64,000 bases of DNA from Tepidiphilus sp. J10 (GCA_945897955.1 CAMDGQ010000003.1:1-64000); one strand, 5' to 3'; counted from the first letter of the stretch, positions 28,583 to 37,338 are shown. Notes: generated by a model from the letters alone, not told the origin. Numbers and translations are program-made.

Positions 28583-29470
28583 ATGGCATGGCAAAGCGTA
28601 TGGCGAATTGGTTTGCTCGGGTTGTTTCTTGCGGTGACATCGGCGGCCTGCGCCCGCGATCTTGATGATGTTCGGCAAGCCGGAGTATTGCGGCATTTGG
28701 GGATTCCCTACGCAAATTTCGTTACCGGCAGCGGAGATGGTCTGGATGTGGAACTCATGCAGGGGTTCGCACGCCATCTTGGCGTCAGGTATGAGTTCAT
28801 CAAGACAGACTGGAACAGGGCTTTTGGCGATCTTGCCGGTCGTCAGGTCAGGCGCACTGACTCGGGTATCCAGTGGCTGGGCAATGTGCCGGTTCGAGGC
28901 GATGTTCTGGCAAGCGGCATTACAACGCTTGCGTGGCGTGGCGAGGTCGTGGATTTTTCGAATCCAACTTTCCCTTCCGGTGTCTGGCTGGTTGCCCGAG
29001 CCCAATCCAGTCTTCGCCCCATCACGCCAACCGGAAGCCTCGAAGCGGACATCCGGAAACTGAAGCAGTTGATGCGGGGAAGAAGTGTGTTGGCGCTGGA
29101 AAATACATGTCTGGATCCTGGTCTCTATGACATTGCGAAAACCGGGGCCCGGGTGAAACTGGCCAACAGCACCCTGCAATTGAACGAGATGGCGCCGGCT
29201 GTGTTGAATGGAGATGCTGAAACCACTTTGCTGGATGTGCCGGATGCGCTGATCGCGCTGGATAAGTGGCCTGGCGAGTTGAAAGTCATTGGCCCGGTCT
29301 CCGGCAATCAGGAAATGTCGGTAGCGTTCAGGAAATCTTCCCCCAAGCTGCGCGCGGCATTCAATCAATATCTGGAGAAGGTCTGGCGCGACGGTAGTTA
29401 TATCAAACTGGTTCAGCGCTATTACCCTGGTGTTTTTGACTATTACCGGGACTTTTTCGAGACTCGATGA
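28583..29470 (+). CDS. Periplasmic family 3 solute-binding protein
   Basis: A 295-residue protein with a signal peptide ending near SAACA and the two-lobe fold of family 3 binding proteins: DLDDVRQAGVLRHLGIPYAN, DGLDVELMQGFARHLGVRYE, then GRSVLALENTC and PVSGNQEMSVAFRKSSPKLR. No ABC permease or ATPase is nearby. Instead its stop overlaps the start of a GGDEF-EAL protein by 4 bp. That suggests it is the sensory partner of the c-di-GMP enzyme rather than a transporter part. I chose the ATG at 28583, with GGGAG upstream. Confidence 0.88.
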   Translation: MAWQSVWRIGLLGLFLAVTSAACARDLDDVRQAGVLRHLGIPYANFVTGSGDGLDVELMQGFARHLGVRYEFIKTDWNRAFGDLAGRQVRRTDSGIQWLGNVPVRGDVLASGITTLAWRGEVVDFSNPTFPSGVWLVARAQSSLRPITPTGSLEADIRKLKQLMRGRSVLALENTCLDPGLYDIAKTGARVKLANSTLQLNEMAPAVLNGDAETTLLDVPDALIALDKWPGELKVIGPVSGNQEMSVAFRKSSPKLRAAFNQYLEKVWRDGSYIKLVQRYYPGVFDYYRDFFETR

Positions 29471-31752
29471 GCCAGCCTGCCGGCCAGTACCGGCTTTCCA
29501 CTTTCAAGGACCGGCTGGCCCGATTGGCGGGGCCGCTGCTGATCCTTTACATGTTGCTGTTGCTGGGGGTGACTTACCTCGCGCAACGTGACTTTCAGGC
29601 CTCCTACACAACCCAGCTTCAATTGGATCTGGAAAAGCGGGCTGCGGCGTTGTCCTATTTCTACCAGGAGCGAATCAAGGATATCCGAACACTTTCGGGC
29701 GATAGTGCGCTTGAGGCCTACTTCGCCAATGAGGCGCTGGGCATGTCCATGGAATACGGATTACGCGCCAGCCTGCTCAAGATAGGACGCATCATGCGAG
29801 AAAAGGCTCAGGCCACGACGCTTGGCGGTCTGCCGGTTTTTTCCCGAATTGCTTTCATGCATGCGGATTCCAGCATTCTGCTGGATACCAGCAATGAATC
29901 TCCGGGTGTATGGAGAAGCCCGAAGCCGGACACGCAGTCCCCTGGCGGAGTCCAGATCATTGCGGATGATCATGTTGTCGTGCTGTCGCAACCTTATCTG
30001 TACAAGGGACAGAACAAAGGCTTTCTGCTGGCTTTCGTGAACCATGACCTGGCGTTTCGACAACTGGTCTATGAGGGCAGCACTCCCGCCGCTTCACGCA
30101 TTGTCATCCTGGTCGAAGGGCATCCTGTCACCCCTGCGGCAAGGCGCTCGGGCTCGATACTGGTGCAGGCACAGGTCAGGGCCACGCCGTTCAAACTTGA
30201 GGCTCAGTATTATCCGACAGGCATGACCAGCTATCTCACCTCTGGCTGGTCAAGTGCGCTGCTGGCCCTGCTGACGCTATTCATTCTGGTCGGGGTTGCC
30301 ATCGCAAAGCGCATCCGCAGCCAGAACTACATCCTGTTCGGTCGCTTTGAGGAATCCGCCAGGCACCGCGAATTGCTGCACCAGCAAAACCGGCAACTGC
30401 AGGAGGAAATTCACAAGCGGCAGGATTACGAAGAGCAGCTTACCAGGCAGGCGAATTTTGACGGGCTGACCAACCTGCCAAACCGTTCGCTGGGCATGGA
30501 GCGCTTGTCACTCGCCTTGTCGAGCATGCAAAGAGCGGACGAATTCGTTGTGCTGCTGCTGGTCGACCTGGATCGTTTCAAAAAGGTCAATGACACCCTG
30601 GGTCACGCTGCCGGCGATCGCTTGCTGATCGAGGCGGCGCGTCGCTTGCTTGATTCCGTTCGGGAAAGCGATACCGTCGCGCGGCTGGGCGGCGACGAAT
30701 TCATGATTCTGATGCCGGGTTTGAAACAGCGGGAAAGCGCAGGGTTGATCTGCCGCAAGATTCTGGATGGTTTTTCCTTGCCCTTTGTAACCGCGAACTA
30801 CGAATTCTTCCTGACTACCAGCATCGGCGTGGCGATCGCACCCGAGGATGGCGATGACCCGAATACATTGCTGAAGAATGCAGATATCGCCCTTTACAAG
30901 GCGAAGGATGAGGGAAGGAATACGCTGCGTTTCTTTACAGCAGAAATGAATGAACGTCTCAAGGCGCGGCAAGGCATGGAGAATCTGCTGATCCATGCGC
31001 TGGCCCGGAATGAACTGTTTCTCGTATATCAGCCGGTTGTCTGTGTCGCGGATCCAATCATCATCGGCGCGGAGGCGTTGTTGCGCTGGCGTAACCCAGT
31101 GCTCGGTCTGGTTCAGCCGGACCATTTCATTCCCCTGTGCGAAGACATGGGCATCATCGAAGAAATCGGCGAATGGGTGTTGAGCCAGGCCTCTGCTCAG
31201 GCCAGTCAGTGGCATCGCCTGGGGCCGTTCCGGCTTTCGGTGAATATCTCCAGTGTTCAGTTACGCAGTCCCAGCCGGTTTCTCGAAGTTGTCGGCAGCA
31301 TTCTGGGGCGAAGCGGTCTTCCCGCCAGCAACCTCGAATTGGAGGTCACCGAGCGTGTCGTCCTGGACGATTCAAGCACCAATCAGTCCATGTTGCGCGG
31401 CCTGGATGCGCTGGGAGTCCGTCTTTCAATTGATGATTTCGGTACCGGCTACTCCGCGCTTGGCTATCTGAAGAAATTTCCGTTCGATACATTGAAAATT
31501 GACAAATCCTTTGTCCATGATCTTCCCCATGATGAAGGCAGCGTTGCGCTGGCTCGCGCCATCCTGGCCATGGCGCATGCCCTCGGTCTGGACGTGATTG
31601 CGGAAGGCATCGAGAACGCTGATCAAGCCGAATTTCTATCCAGCCAGCACTGCGACTTTGCCCAGGGTTACTTCTTTCATAAACCGATGCCTGCGGCTGC
31701 GTTGACGCAATTACTGACAGCACAGGCAACAATCCATGCGCGCCCGGCCTGA
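29467..31752 (+). CDS. Membrane GGDEF-EAL cyclic-di-GMP enzyme
   Basis: A 761-residue inner-membrane signalling protein. Two helices (about 20-40 and 258-280) flank a periplasmic sensor of about 215 residues. A short coiled coil follows, then GGDEF (motif LGGDEF near 408, preceded by the inhibitory-site pattern RESD) and EAL (GAEALLRW near 537, DDFGTGYSALGYL, KIDKSFV). Both active-site motifs are intact, so it could make or degrade c-di-GMP. It overlaps the binding-protein gene by ATGA, so input is probably the liganded binding protein. Confidence 0.95.
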   Translation: MSQPAGQYRLSTFKDRLARLAGPLLILYMLLLLGVTYLAQRDFQASYTTQLQLDLEKRAAALSYFYQERIKDIRTLSGDSALEAYFANEALGMSMEYGLRASLLKIGRIMREKAQATTLGGLPVFSRIAFMHADSSILLDTSNESPGVWRSPKPDTQSPGGVQIIADDHVVVLSQPYLYKGQNKGFLLAFVNHDLAFRQLVYEGSTPAASRIVILVEGHPVTPAARRSGSILVQAQVRATPFKLEAQYYPTGMTSYLTSGWSSALLALLTLFILVGVAIAKRIRSQNYILFGRFEESARHRELLHQQNRQLQEEIHKRQDYEEQLTRQANFDGLTNLPNRSLGMERLSLALSSMQRADEFVVLLLVDLDRFKKVNDTLGHAAGDRLLIEAARRLLDSVRESDTVARLGGDEFMILMPGLKQRESAGLICRKILDGFSLPFVTANYEFFLTTSIGVAIAPEDGDDPNTLLKNADIALYKAKDEGRNTLRFFTAEMNERLKARQGMENLLIHALARNELFLVYQPVVCVADPIIIGAEALLRWRNPVLGLVQPDHFIPLCEDMGIIEEIGEWVLSQASAQASQWHRLGPFRLSVNISSVQLRSPSRFLEVVGSILGRSGLPASNLELEVTERVVLDDSSTNQSMLRGLDALGVRLSIDDFGTGYSALGYLKKFPFDTLKIDKSFVHDLPHDEGSVALARAILAMAHALGLDVIAEGIENADQAEFLSSQHCDFAQGYFFHKPMPAAALTQLLTAQATIHARPA

Positions 31753-31802
31753 GTCGGCAAACGGAAAGGGCCGAGTCGTCGGCGCGCATCCGGTTTCAAT
31801 GT

Positions 31803-32567
31803 TCAAGATTCGCGCGGTGGCCGGAAGTAACGTTGATCGGAATAAAAGGCGAGTTGTTCATGTTCCGGCCACCAGCCAGGTATGCCCAATACCGGCAGCG
31901 GAAACAACATCGCGGGTTGTTTGATCGTGCCTTTGCGCCAGCGCTGTGCGATGGCTTCGTCGAGTTCATCAGCAGCGGTATCCGCAGGCAGGTCAATGAA
32001 CAGGCATTTTGCGGTGATGCCGGGCCAGGGGGTCAACAGCTTTTCCAGCACGGCGTGGCCGACGATGCAAGCCTTTAGCCGAGACCAGCGCGCACGCTGA
32101 TCGACCAGGGCTTCCCGCCAGTGCCGTGCAGCCAGCAGATCGGCCAGGTCGCCATCTTCGCCGACCAGCACCAGGCCGCTTTCATCGAACAAGGTGGCGG
32201 CATCCGATATCGTGGGGCGGTTCCTGCCTTGTGGCAGGGCGTCGTGATGCACTGCGTTCAATGTCGCTTTCGTCCTCGGAAAAGCCAGCCAGGTCAGTGC
32301 GTTGAACAGATCGTGCCAGTTGTGCTCGCGACTGGGTACGCGTCCGGTCGCATAGATTCCGGTTTCATAGTCGTGCTGCCCGCATGGACAGGTTTGCGGC
32401 GAAAAACTCAGCGGCAAGCCGATGGCGTTGCGCAATTCGCGGCGCGCGGCAAACGCGTTGAGTTCGGCCAGTTCCGGCCAATCCCGACCGGGAAGGTTTT
32501 CAAGCCAGGGTAGTAAATGCGCAAACGGCGGTGCGTGCGCGAAGTCGCTGCGCCAGGCTTCCATCAC
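31803..32567 (-). CDS. DUF3025 family protein
   Basis: A 254-residue soluble protein of the DUF3025 family, with EHNWHDLFNALTWLAFPRTK, NRPTISDAATLFDESGLVLV, KACIVGHAVLEKLLTPWPGI and WWPEHEQLAFYSDQRYFRP, all typical stretches. Its function is unknown. The start overlaps the stop of the thioredoxin/TPR gene by 4 bp, so the two are translated together. Confidence 0.85.
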   Translation of the reverse strand: MMEAWRSDFAHAPPFAHLLPWLENLPGRDWPELAELNAFAARRELRNAIGLPLSFSPQTCPCGQHDYETGIYATGRVPSREHNWHDLFNALTWLAFPRTKATLNAVHHDALPQGRNRPTISDAATLFDESGLVLVGEDGDLADLLAARHWREALVDQRARWSRLKACIVGHAVLEKLLTPWPGITAKCLFIDLPADTAADELDEAIAQRWRKGTIKQPAMLFPLPVLGIPGWWPEHEQLAFYSDQRYFRPPRES

Positions 32568-33397
32568 ACCGAAAGTTCGGCCAGGCGGGCGCGAAAACGG
32601 CGTGTCAATTCGTGTTCGCCGCCCAGCATGCCAAACAGCGCCAGCATGGCTCGGCGGCCAATGTCGTCGCGATAAGCGGGTGCATGCCGGGTGAGTTCAA
32701 GCAGTTCGGCCAGCGCCTGTTCCGGCTGATCCTCGAACAAAGCTTGTGCTGCGTGGGTCAGACGGGCGGCCGGCGTGTCGGTATCCGCATGTTCCTGATT
32801 GGCGGCTTCGATCAGCTCCAGGTGCGCCAGCAGGCCGCCGATGTCGCTTTGCGAGCGTGCTGATGGCGGAAGAGCGGCCAGCAGGCTCAAAGCTTCATGC
32901 GGCCTGCCGGCCAAAGTAAGCAGTTTTGCCAGGTCGGCTGCAACCGCCAGATCGGATGCATCTTCAACGGCGATCCGCGCCAGCAGCGCAATGGCGCCTT
33001 CGGTATCGCCAGCCTGGTGCATGCGAAGCGCACTCATGCGCAGTCGGTCCTGGTCACTGGCGAGAAAACGGGCAAGCGCGGTGCGGAAAGTGGCATCGCC
33101 CTCGGCGCCATGGATGGTGTGGACCACTTCGCCGCGCAGAAAGAATTTCACCGTCGGCACGCTGGTTACCCCGAGGCCGCGAGCACGCTGACCGAGCTCT
33201 TCCGTGTTGACCATGACCAGGAGAAAACGGCCGCCATATTCGGCCGCCAACTTAACCAGTCTTGGCATCAGCAACATGCTGGGGCCGGCCTTGGGCGACC
33301 AGAAATTCACCAGCACGAGGCCGCGCATGGAGTTGCCCAGGATCAGCGAGTCGAAATTTTCGCGTGTGGCATCAAACACATAAGGCGAGAGCGACAT
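32564..33397 (-). CDS. Thioredoxin-fold/TPR protein without redox cysteines (CnoX/YbbN-like)
   Basis: A 277-residue protein with an N-terminal thioredoxin domain (about 1-110) and C-terminal tetratricopeptide-like helices (about 120-270). The usual WCxxC site is replaced by WSPKAGPSMLLMP, with no cysteine at all, while the conserved VPTVKFF cis-proline loop stays. This architecture matches CnoX/YbbN holdase chaperones that deliver clients to chaperonins. Loss of cysteines argues for a non-redox, structural role. It overlaps the DUF3025 gene; 8 bp separate it from the HD-GYP-like gene upstream. Confidence 0.86.
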   Translation of the reverse strand: MSLSPYVFDATRENFDSLILGNSMRGLVLVNFWSPKAGPSMLLMPRLVKLAAEYGGRFLLVMVNTEELGQRARGLGVTSVPTVKFFLRGEVVHTIHGAEGDATFRTALARFLASDQDRLRMSALRMHQAGDTEGAIALLARIAVEDASDLAVAADLAKLLTLAGRPHEALSLLAALPPSARSQSDIGGLLAHLELIEAANQEHADTDTPAARLTHAAQALFEDQPEQALAELLELTRHAPAYRDDIGRRAMLALFGMLGGEHELTRRFRARLAELSV

Positions 33398-33405
33398 GAA
33401 AAGTC

Positions 33406-34539
33406 CTAATAACCCCAGAGCAGGTTCCAACTGATTTTCGGCCAGGCAGGGTCGAAATTGACCAGGTGCCGCAGCGCAAAAACACGCGTTTCCAGATTGC
33501 GCTCGCGAGGTGAATCGAGAACGCGGCCACGTGCATCGAGAAAGCTGACGGCAAAACGAATGTGGCCGTTACGGCCAAGTCGAGTGATGCATGCATGTTC
33601 ACGGTTTGCCAGACGCACCAACGTGCCAGGAGGATGCAAGCCGATACGACGCATCAGCAGGCTGGCGATCTGGGTGTCAATATTCGCGCGCTCGGCGCCA
33701 AACAATTCCCTGGCAGCGGATCGCGTCGATTTAGGCGGTCGGTAATGGCGAGCATTGATTTTTGTGCAGTAGACATCAGCGACATGCAGGATTCTGGCCG
33801 CCAGGCTGATCTGCGCGCCAGCCAGACCTTCAGGGTAACCGCTGCCATCCATGTTTTCGTGGTGCTGTCTCACATTTTCGAGCCAATCCTGGTCGGTTAC
33901 GCCGATCCGCTTCAACATGCTGGCAGCCTCATCGGGATGCACCTTCAGCTTGATCCAGTTCTCGCTGGTGACATAGCCGCTCTGGTTCGAGAGGTGCTCA
34001 TGCAAAGGGATATCCGTCATGTTCATGGTCAAAGCCGCCGCAGCCAGACTTTCGGTCTGAGCTTCGGAAAAATCCATTTGATCGGCCAGCAGTACAGAGA
34101 CAAACAACACTTGCAGACTATGGTTCAGGAAGTTGGGGGCAACAGGTTCCAGCCGCGGATAGCCAAGGCAGGCATCCGGGTCAATCCGAAACAAGGTCAC
34201 GAATGCGCGAGCCAGCAGTCTCAGTTCTTCTTCCGATTTGCCCTGCTCGGGACCGGCCAGCAGGATGGCAGTGTGTCTGGCTATATCCCGCAGTCGTTGC
34301 AGCAACTGCATTGATTCCGTATCGGAAGTTGACTGCTGGTAAAGCGGACGTGAAACCAGCCTCCTGAAGAACGCCGCGTCGGTTACCTGCATGCCGGCAC
34401 TGGCCAGCAAAACGCCGGCCTCGCTATAAAGGTCGCAAGGCAACGGCTGGCCGATCAGATCCGGGTCAAGATGAACGGGGCGTAGCAAGGCAAGTCCGGT
34501 ACCTGAAACATTGATATGGCGGAGTATCATGCAATGCAT
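33406..34539 (-). CDS. Degenerate HD-GYP domain protein
   Basis: A 377-residue protein with an N-terminal region of about 135 residues (LLRPVHLDPDLIGQPLPCDL) and an HD-GYP-type domain. HHENMDGSGYPEGLAGAQIS and ARILHVADVY are kept. The metal-binding HDIGK motif is replaced by MNMTDIP, and the usual aspartate after ADVY is a cysteine (ADVYCTK). The protein is therefore unlikely to hydrolyse c-di-GMP and may act as a binding receptor or scaffold. The first ATG could be followed by a better one at 34530 (MILRHINVSGTG). It is the first gene of a run with the thioredoxin/TPR and DUF3025 genes. Confidence 0.85.
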   Translation of the reverse strand: MHCMILRHINVSGTGLALLRPVHLDPDLIGQPLPCDLYSEAGVLLASAGMQVTDAAFFRRLVSRPLYQQSTSDTESMQLLQRLRDIARHTAILLAGPEQGKSEEELRLLARAFVTLFRIDPDACLGYPRLEPVAPNFLNHSLQVLFVSVLLADQMDFSEAQTESLAAAALTMNMTDIPLHEHLSNQSGYVTSENWIKLKVHPDEAASMLKRIGVTDQDWLENVRQHHENMDGSGYPEGLAGAQISLAARILHVADVYCTKINARHYRPPKSTRSAARELFGAERANIDTQIASLLMRRIGLHPPGTLVRLANREHACITRLGRNGHIRFAVSFLDARGRVLDSPRERNLETRVFALRHLVNFDPAWPKISWNLLWGY

Positions 34540-34559
34540 GCAACCGTGGGAGTCCCAAC

Positions 34560-34847
34560 ATGACCGTACATGCTTTGAATGATCAGGAAGTCCGTCTGCT
34601 GCGTGAAGAAGTCGAGTTATTGATGGCAGAACGCCTGAAATTGTTGCAAGTGACCGGCGCAGCTGCCGTGCTTGTGGCCAACCTGGATTCTGAAACCCTG
34701 CCGCAGGATCAGGACACTATCGATGCAGCCGAGGTTTTGGCAGAAAGTCTGAACGGGCTAAGTGAAGAAACCCTCAAGGATGCACTCGATTCGGTTCGCG
34801 CCGAATTCGACCCGGACGCTCAGCGTGATAATTTGCGAGCGAATTGA
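34560..34847 (+). CDS. Small acidic protein of unknown function
   Basis: A 95-residue acidic, mostly helical protein: MTVHALNDQEVRLLREEVEL, then LLMAERLKLLQVTGAAAVLV, and an acidic C-terminal half. There is no signal peptide or clear motif. It is divergent from the HD-GYP-like gene (20-bp gap) and convergent with hypC. The coiled-coil-like start suggests a small regulatory or partner protein. I do not recognise the family. Confidence 0.6.
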   Translation: MTVHALNDQEVRLLREEVELLMAERLKLLQVTGAAAVLVANLDSETLPQDQDTIDAAEVLAESLNGLSEETLKDALDSVRAEFDPDAQRDNLRAN

Positions 34848-34884
34848 GAAGCGGCGCTGAGTGGCTGAATACCTCGGCCCGAAA

Positions 34885-35118
34885 TCAAGTATTCGGCGTT
34901 TCCGCCAATATCAGGTCGTACATTTCCCAGGATAGGCTGGCTTCTTCCGGAGTGACCTTCCTTACCGCCTGTCCGACGCTCACCATGACGAAGTCGCCAA
35001 TCTCGGGCGGTTCGTCCTGCAACATGAACAGCGAAACGTCACGATAGATACCTCGTGCTTCACAGCGAGCGTTGAAACCGTCAACGGCGGTGATGCACAT
35101 GGGAATGGCAAGGCACAT
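34885..35118 (-). CDS. hypC: HypC/HybG-family hydrogenase maturation chaperone
   Basis: A 77-residue chaperone that carries the iron-cyanide-CO unit to the hydrogenase large subunit. It begins MCLAIPMCITAVDG, with the essential Cys2. GDFVMVSVGQAVRKVTPEEA is the family core. It is on the opposite strand from the hydrogenase genes, divergent from the maturation protease. No other hyp genes are in the window, so the rest of the maturation machinery must be elsewhere. Confidence 0.93.
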   Translation of the reverse strand: MCLAIPMCITAVDGFNARCEARGIYRDVSLFMLQDEPPEIGDFVMVSVGQAVRKVTPEEASLSWEMYDLILAETPNT

Positions 35119-35237
35119 GGCGATTGAAAATATTTGGTCGTAAATGGTAAAAATTTATGCCGGTTCGGCGCTGAAAAACAGTATAAGTGATTGAAAAGAG
35201 ACAATAAACTCTTTTTTGGTAGAAAATAATCCAGATA

Positions 35238-35253
35238 AATCAATAACTTGATT
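35238..35253. promoter_or_regulatory. Palindrome in the hypC/hydrogenase divergent promoter region
   Basis: AATCAATAACTTGATT is a perfect 6-bp inverted repeat around a 4-bp spacer, in the 184-bp AT-rich gap between hypC and hyaD. It has FNR-like half-sites but in the outward orientation, so it is not a standard FNR box. An operator role is only a suggestion. Confidence 0.35.
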
Positions 35254-35302
35254 CTTTTGCTGGGTTGTTTTTGCTGCAAGTGCAAATTAACATGGATGCA
35301 TC

Positions 35303-35776
35303 ATGCGGACCTTGATATTGGGCATAGGCAACACCCTGCTGACTGACGAAGGTGTCGGTATTCATGTTTTGCAAGCGCTGGAACCCAGCCTTGCAGATTC
35401 TCCCGATATAACGCTACTTGACGGCGGCACGCTGTCCTTCACGCTGGCCGGTCCGATCGAGGAAGCCGATGCGCTGATCGTGGTTGATGCCGCCAATATC
35501 AAGGCAACCCCCGGTGAATGGAAGCTGTTCGAAGGCGAAGAAATGGATGCCTTCCTGATGGGAAATCGGAAATCCACCGTGCATGAAGTTGGCCTCACCG
35601 ATCTGCGCGCGATCGCCATCCTGGCTGGTCACTGGCCGGAAAAGCGCGCCATGCTCGCCATCCAGCCCGATATCGTCGATTGGGGTGAGCAGGCAACCCC
35701 GGCAGTCGCCGCCGCGATTCCCCCTGTTTGCGCTGCCATCCATGCATTACTCAAGGACTGGAACCATGTCGATTGA
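35303..35776 (+). CDS. hyaD: Hydrogenase maturation endopeptidase (HyaD/HybD family)
   Basis: Cleaves the C-terminal tail of the NiFe hydrogenase large subunit after nickel insertion. The 157-residue protein begins MRTLILGIGNTLLTDEGVGI. The three nickel-binding residues of the family fall at Glu16, Asp62 (IVVDAANI) and His94 (STVHEVGLTD). Its substrate is probably HynL, 4 kb downstream, which keeps a 15-residue tail. It overlaps the next gene by 11 bp and opens the hydrogenase operon. Confidence 0.95.
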   Translation: MRTLILGIGNTLLTDEGVGIHVLQALEPSLADSPDITLLDGGTLSFTLAGPIEEADALIVVDAANIKATPGEWKLFEGEEMDAFLMGNRKSTVHEVGLTDLRAIAILAGHWPEKRAMLAIQPDIVDWGEQATPAVAAAIPPVCAAIHALLKDWNHVD

Positions 35777-36197
35777 AGCAATTCCAGTCGTTGTAATTAA
35801 CTCTTCAGAAAATCTTGTTGCAGCCGATAGCGGCCTGTCCGGCAACGCCCCTGTCCTGTTGCGCGAAATCGCCGAGCTTGCGCACCGCTTGCTTGATTCC
35901 GGCGAGGCATCCGCGATTGACTTGCGTGCATTGCCTTTGACGCCAGCGGACCTCGAGTGGCTGCGGGAGACGCTGGGGCAGGGCCAGGTAGTGGCAACCC
36001 TTGAAGCGGAAGGCGAGTCAATGTTGAGCGAGACAGTCTGCCCGGGGGTCTGGTGGGTGACGCACCACAATGAAAATGGCGCTGTCGCCTCAGAGTTCAT
36101 TGAAGTGACGTTTGTGCCGGAGTTGCTAAAAGCGCATCCAGAGGATGTAAAAATCGGATTAGAACATCTTGAATTACTGATTTCTGATCTAAGTTGA
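35766..36197 (+). CDS. HupH/HyaF C-terminal-domain hydrogenase expression protein
   Basis: A 143-residue protein corresponding to the C-terminal part of HupH/HyaF, a helper for maturation of the small subunit. Visible segments are LLREIAELAHRLLDSGEASA, DLRALPLTPADLEWLRETLG, PGVWWVTHHNENGA and SEFIEVTFVPELLKAHPED. Standard HupH proteins are roughly twice this length, so the N-terminal half is missing; this short form is seen with Isp-type hydrogenases. It lies between the protease gene and hynS. Confidence 0.82.
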   Translation: MSIEAIPVVVINSSENLVAADSGLSGNAPVLLREIAELAHRLLDSGEASAIDLRALPLTPADLEWLRETLGQGQVVATLEAEGESMLSETVCPGVWWVTHHNENGAVASEFIEVTFVPELLKAHPEDVKIGLEHLELLISDLS

Positions 36198-36246
36198 ACT
36201 AACCTGAATTTCCGCAGTTGTGTTCAGAGCCAGGAGGCGAAGCATC

Positions 36247-37338
36247 ATGCATGGTCCATTGATCGACACACTAGCGCGGCAAGGGGTCACTCGCCGCACA
36301 TTCATGAAATATTGCGCGACGTTGGCGTCCATGATGGCGCTGCCGCCTGCCGCAGGGCGAGCGATGGCGGAAGCGATGGCCTCCGCCCCGGCTGCGACCA
36401 GACGACCTTCGGTGATCTGGTTGCCGTTCCAGGAATGTACCGGCTGCACCGAATCGATTACACGTTCGCACTCGCCGACACTTGAAGGCCTGATTTTCGA
36501 CGCGATCTCGCTTGATTATCAGGAAACGCTGATGGCGGCAGCCGGTCATCAAGCCGAAGAGGCCTTGCATGCCGCGATGAAGGCCAACGAAGGCAAATAC
36601 CTGCTGATTGTCGATGGTTCGATTCCGCTCGGTCTCGATGGCGCGTATTCCTGCATCGCCGGAAAATCCAACCTTGATACCCTGAAGGAAGTCGCCAAGG
36701 GCGCCGCCGCCATAGTGGCGATGGGTTCCTGCGCGGCCTACGGCGGCATTCCCAAGGCGAATCCGAATCCCACCGGAGCGGTTTCGGTATCGGACATCAT
36801 CAAGGATAAGCCGATCATCAACATCCCGGGCTGCCCGCCGATTCCTGTCGTGATGACCGGCGTGCTGGCGCACTTCCTGACCTTCGGCAGTCTGCCGGAA
36901 ATGGATAGCAAGGGCCGCCCGAAAGCGTTCTACGGCGAAACCATCCACGACCGTTGCTACCGGCGTCCGTTCTATGACCAGGGCAAGTTCGCCAAGACCT
37001 TCGACGACGAAGGCGCGCGCAACGGCTGGTGTCTGTTCGAACTTGGCTGCAAAGGACCGGTTACTTACAACGCCTGCGCTACCGTCAAATGGAATGGCGG
37101 CACTTCCTGGCCGGTCGAGTCCGGTCACGGTTGCCTGGGTTGTTCGGAACCCGACTTCTGGGATGCCGGAGGCTTCTACAAAGCACTGTCCATGCCGGCT
37201 GATCCGCTCAAGATGGCATCAACCGCGGCGATTGCGGGCGCGGCGGCGGGCGTCGCCATCAGCTTCGCCAATCGGGGCAAGAAGAGCGCCGCCAAGTCGG
37301 CTCATGAAACGACAACCTTGGCAGATCTGGAGAAATGA
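36247..37338 (+). CDS. hynS: NiFe hydrogenase small subunit (Isp-type, group 1e)
   Basis: The Fe-S subunit passing electrons from the NiFe site toward the membrane. The 363-residue precursor has a twin-arginine signal (TRRTFMK at 15-21), the proximal-cluster motif WLPFQECTGCTES, AMGSCAAYGGIPKANPNPTG, IPGCPPIP, and the medial and distal cluster region NACATVKWNGGTSWPVESGH then CLGCSEPDFWD. The two extra cysteines of oxygen-tolerant enzymes are absent. A hydrophobic C-terminal segment (AAIAGAAAGVAISFA) can anchor it. AGGAGG lies 9 bp before the ATG. It is followed by isp1 with an ATGA overlap. Confidence 0.95.
   Translation: MHGPLIDTLARQGVTRRTFMKYCATLASMMALPPAAGRAMAEAMASAPAATRRPSVIWLPFQECTGCTESITRSHSPTLEGLIFDAISLDYQETLMAAAGHQAEEALHAAMKANEGKYLLIVDGSIPLGLDGAYSCIAGKSNLDTLKEVAKGAAAIVAMGSCAAYGGIPKANPNPTGAVSVSDIIKDKPIINIPGCPPIPVVMTGVLAHFLTFGSLPEMDSKGRPKAFYGETIHDRCYRRPFYDQGKFAKTFDDEGARNGWCLFELGCKGPVTYNACATVKWNGGTSWPVESGHGCLGCSEPDFWDAGGFYKALSMPADPLKMASTAAIAGAAAGVAISFANRGKKSAAKSAHETTTLADLEK

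Noticed and set aside
27656-29368. A 570-codon open frame on the minus strand
   Set aside because: It is antisense to the phosphodiesterase and solute-binding genes, which have proper motifs and signal peptide. No ribosome binding site or domain supports it.
35255-35280. Possible sigma-54 promoter (CTGGGTTGTTTTTGCTG) before hyaD
   Set aside because: The spacing between the GG and GC elements is 9 or 11 bp, not the required 10, and the -24 element is poor.
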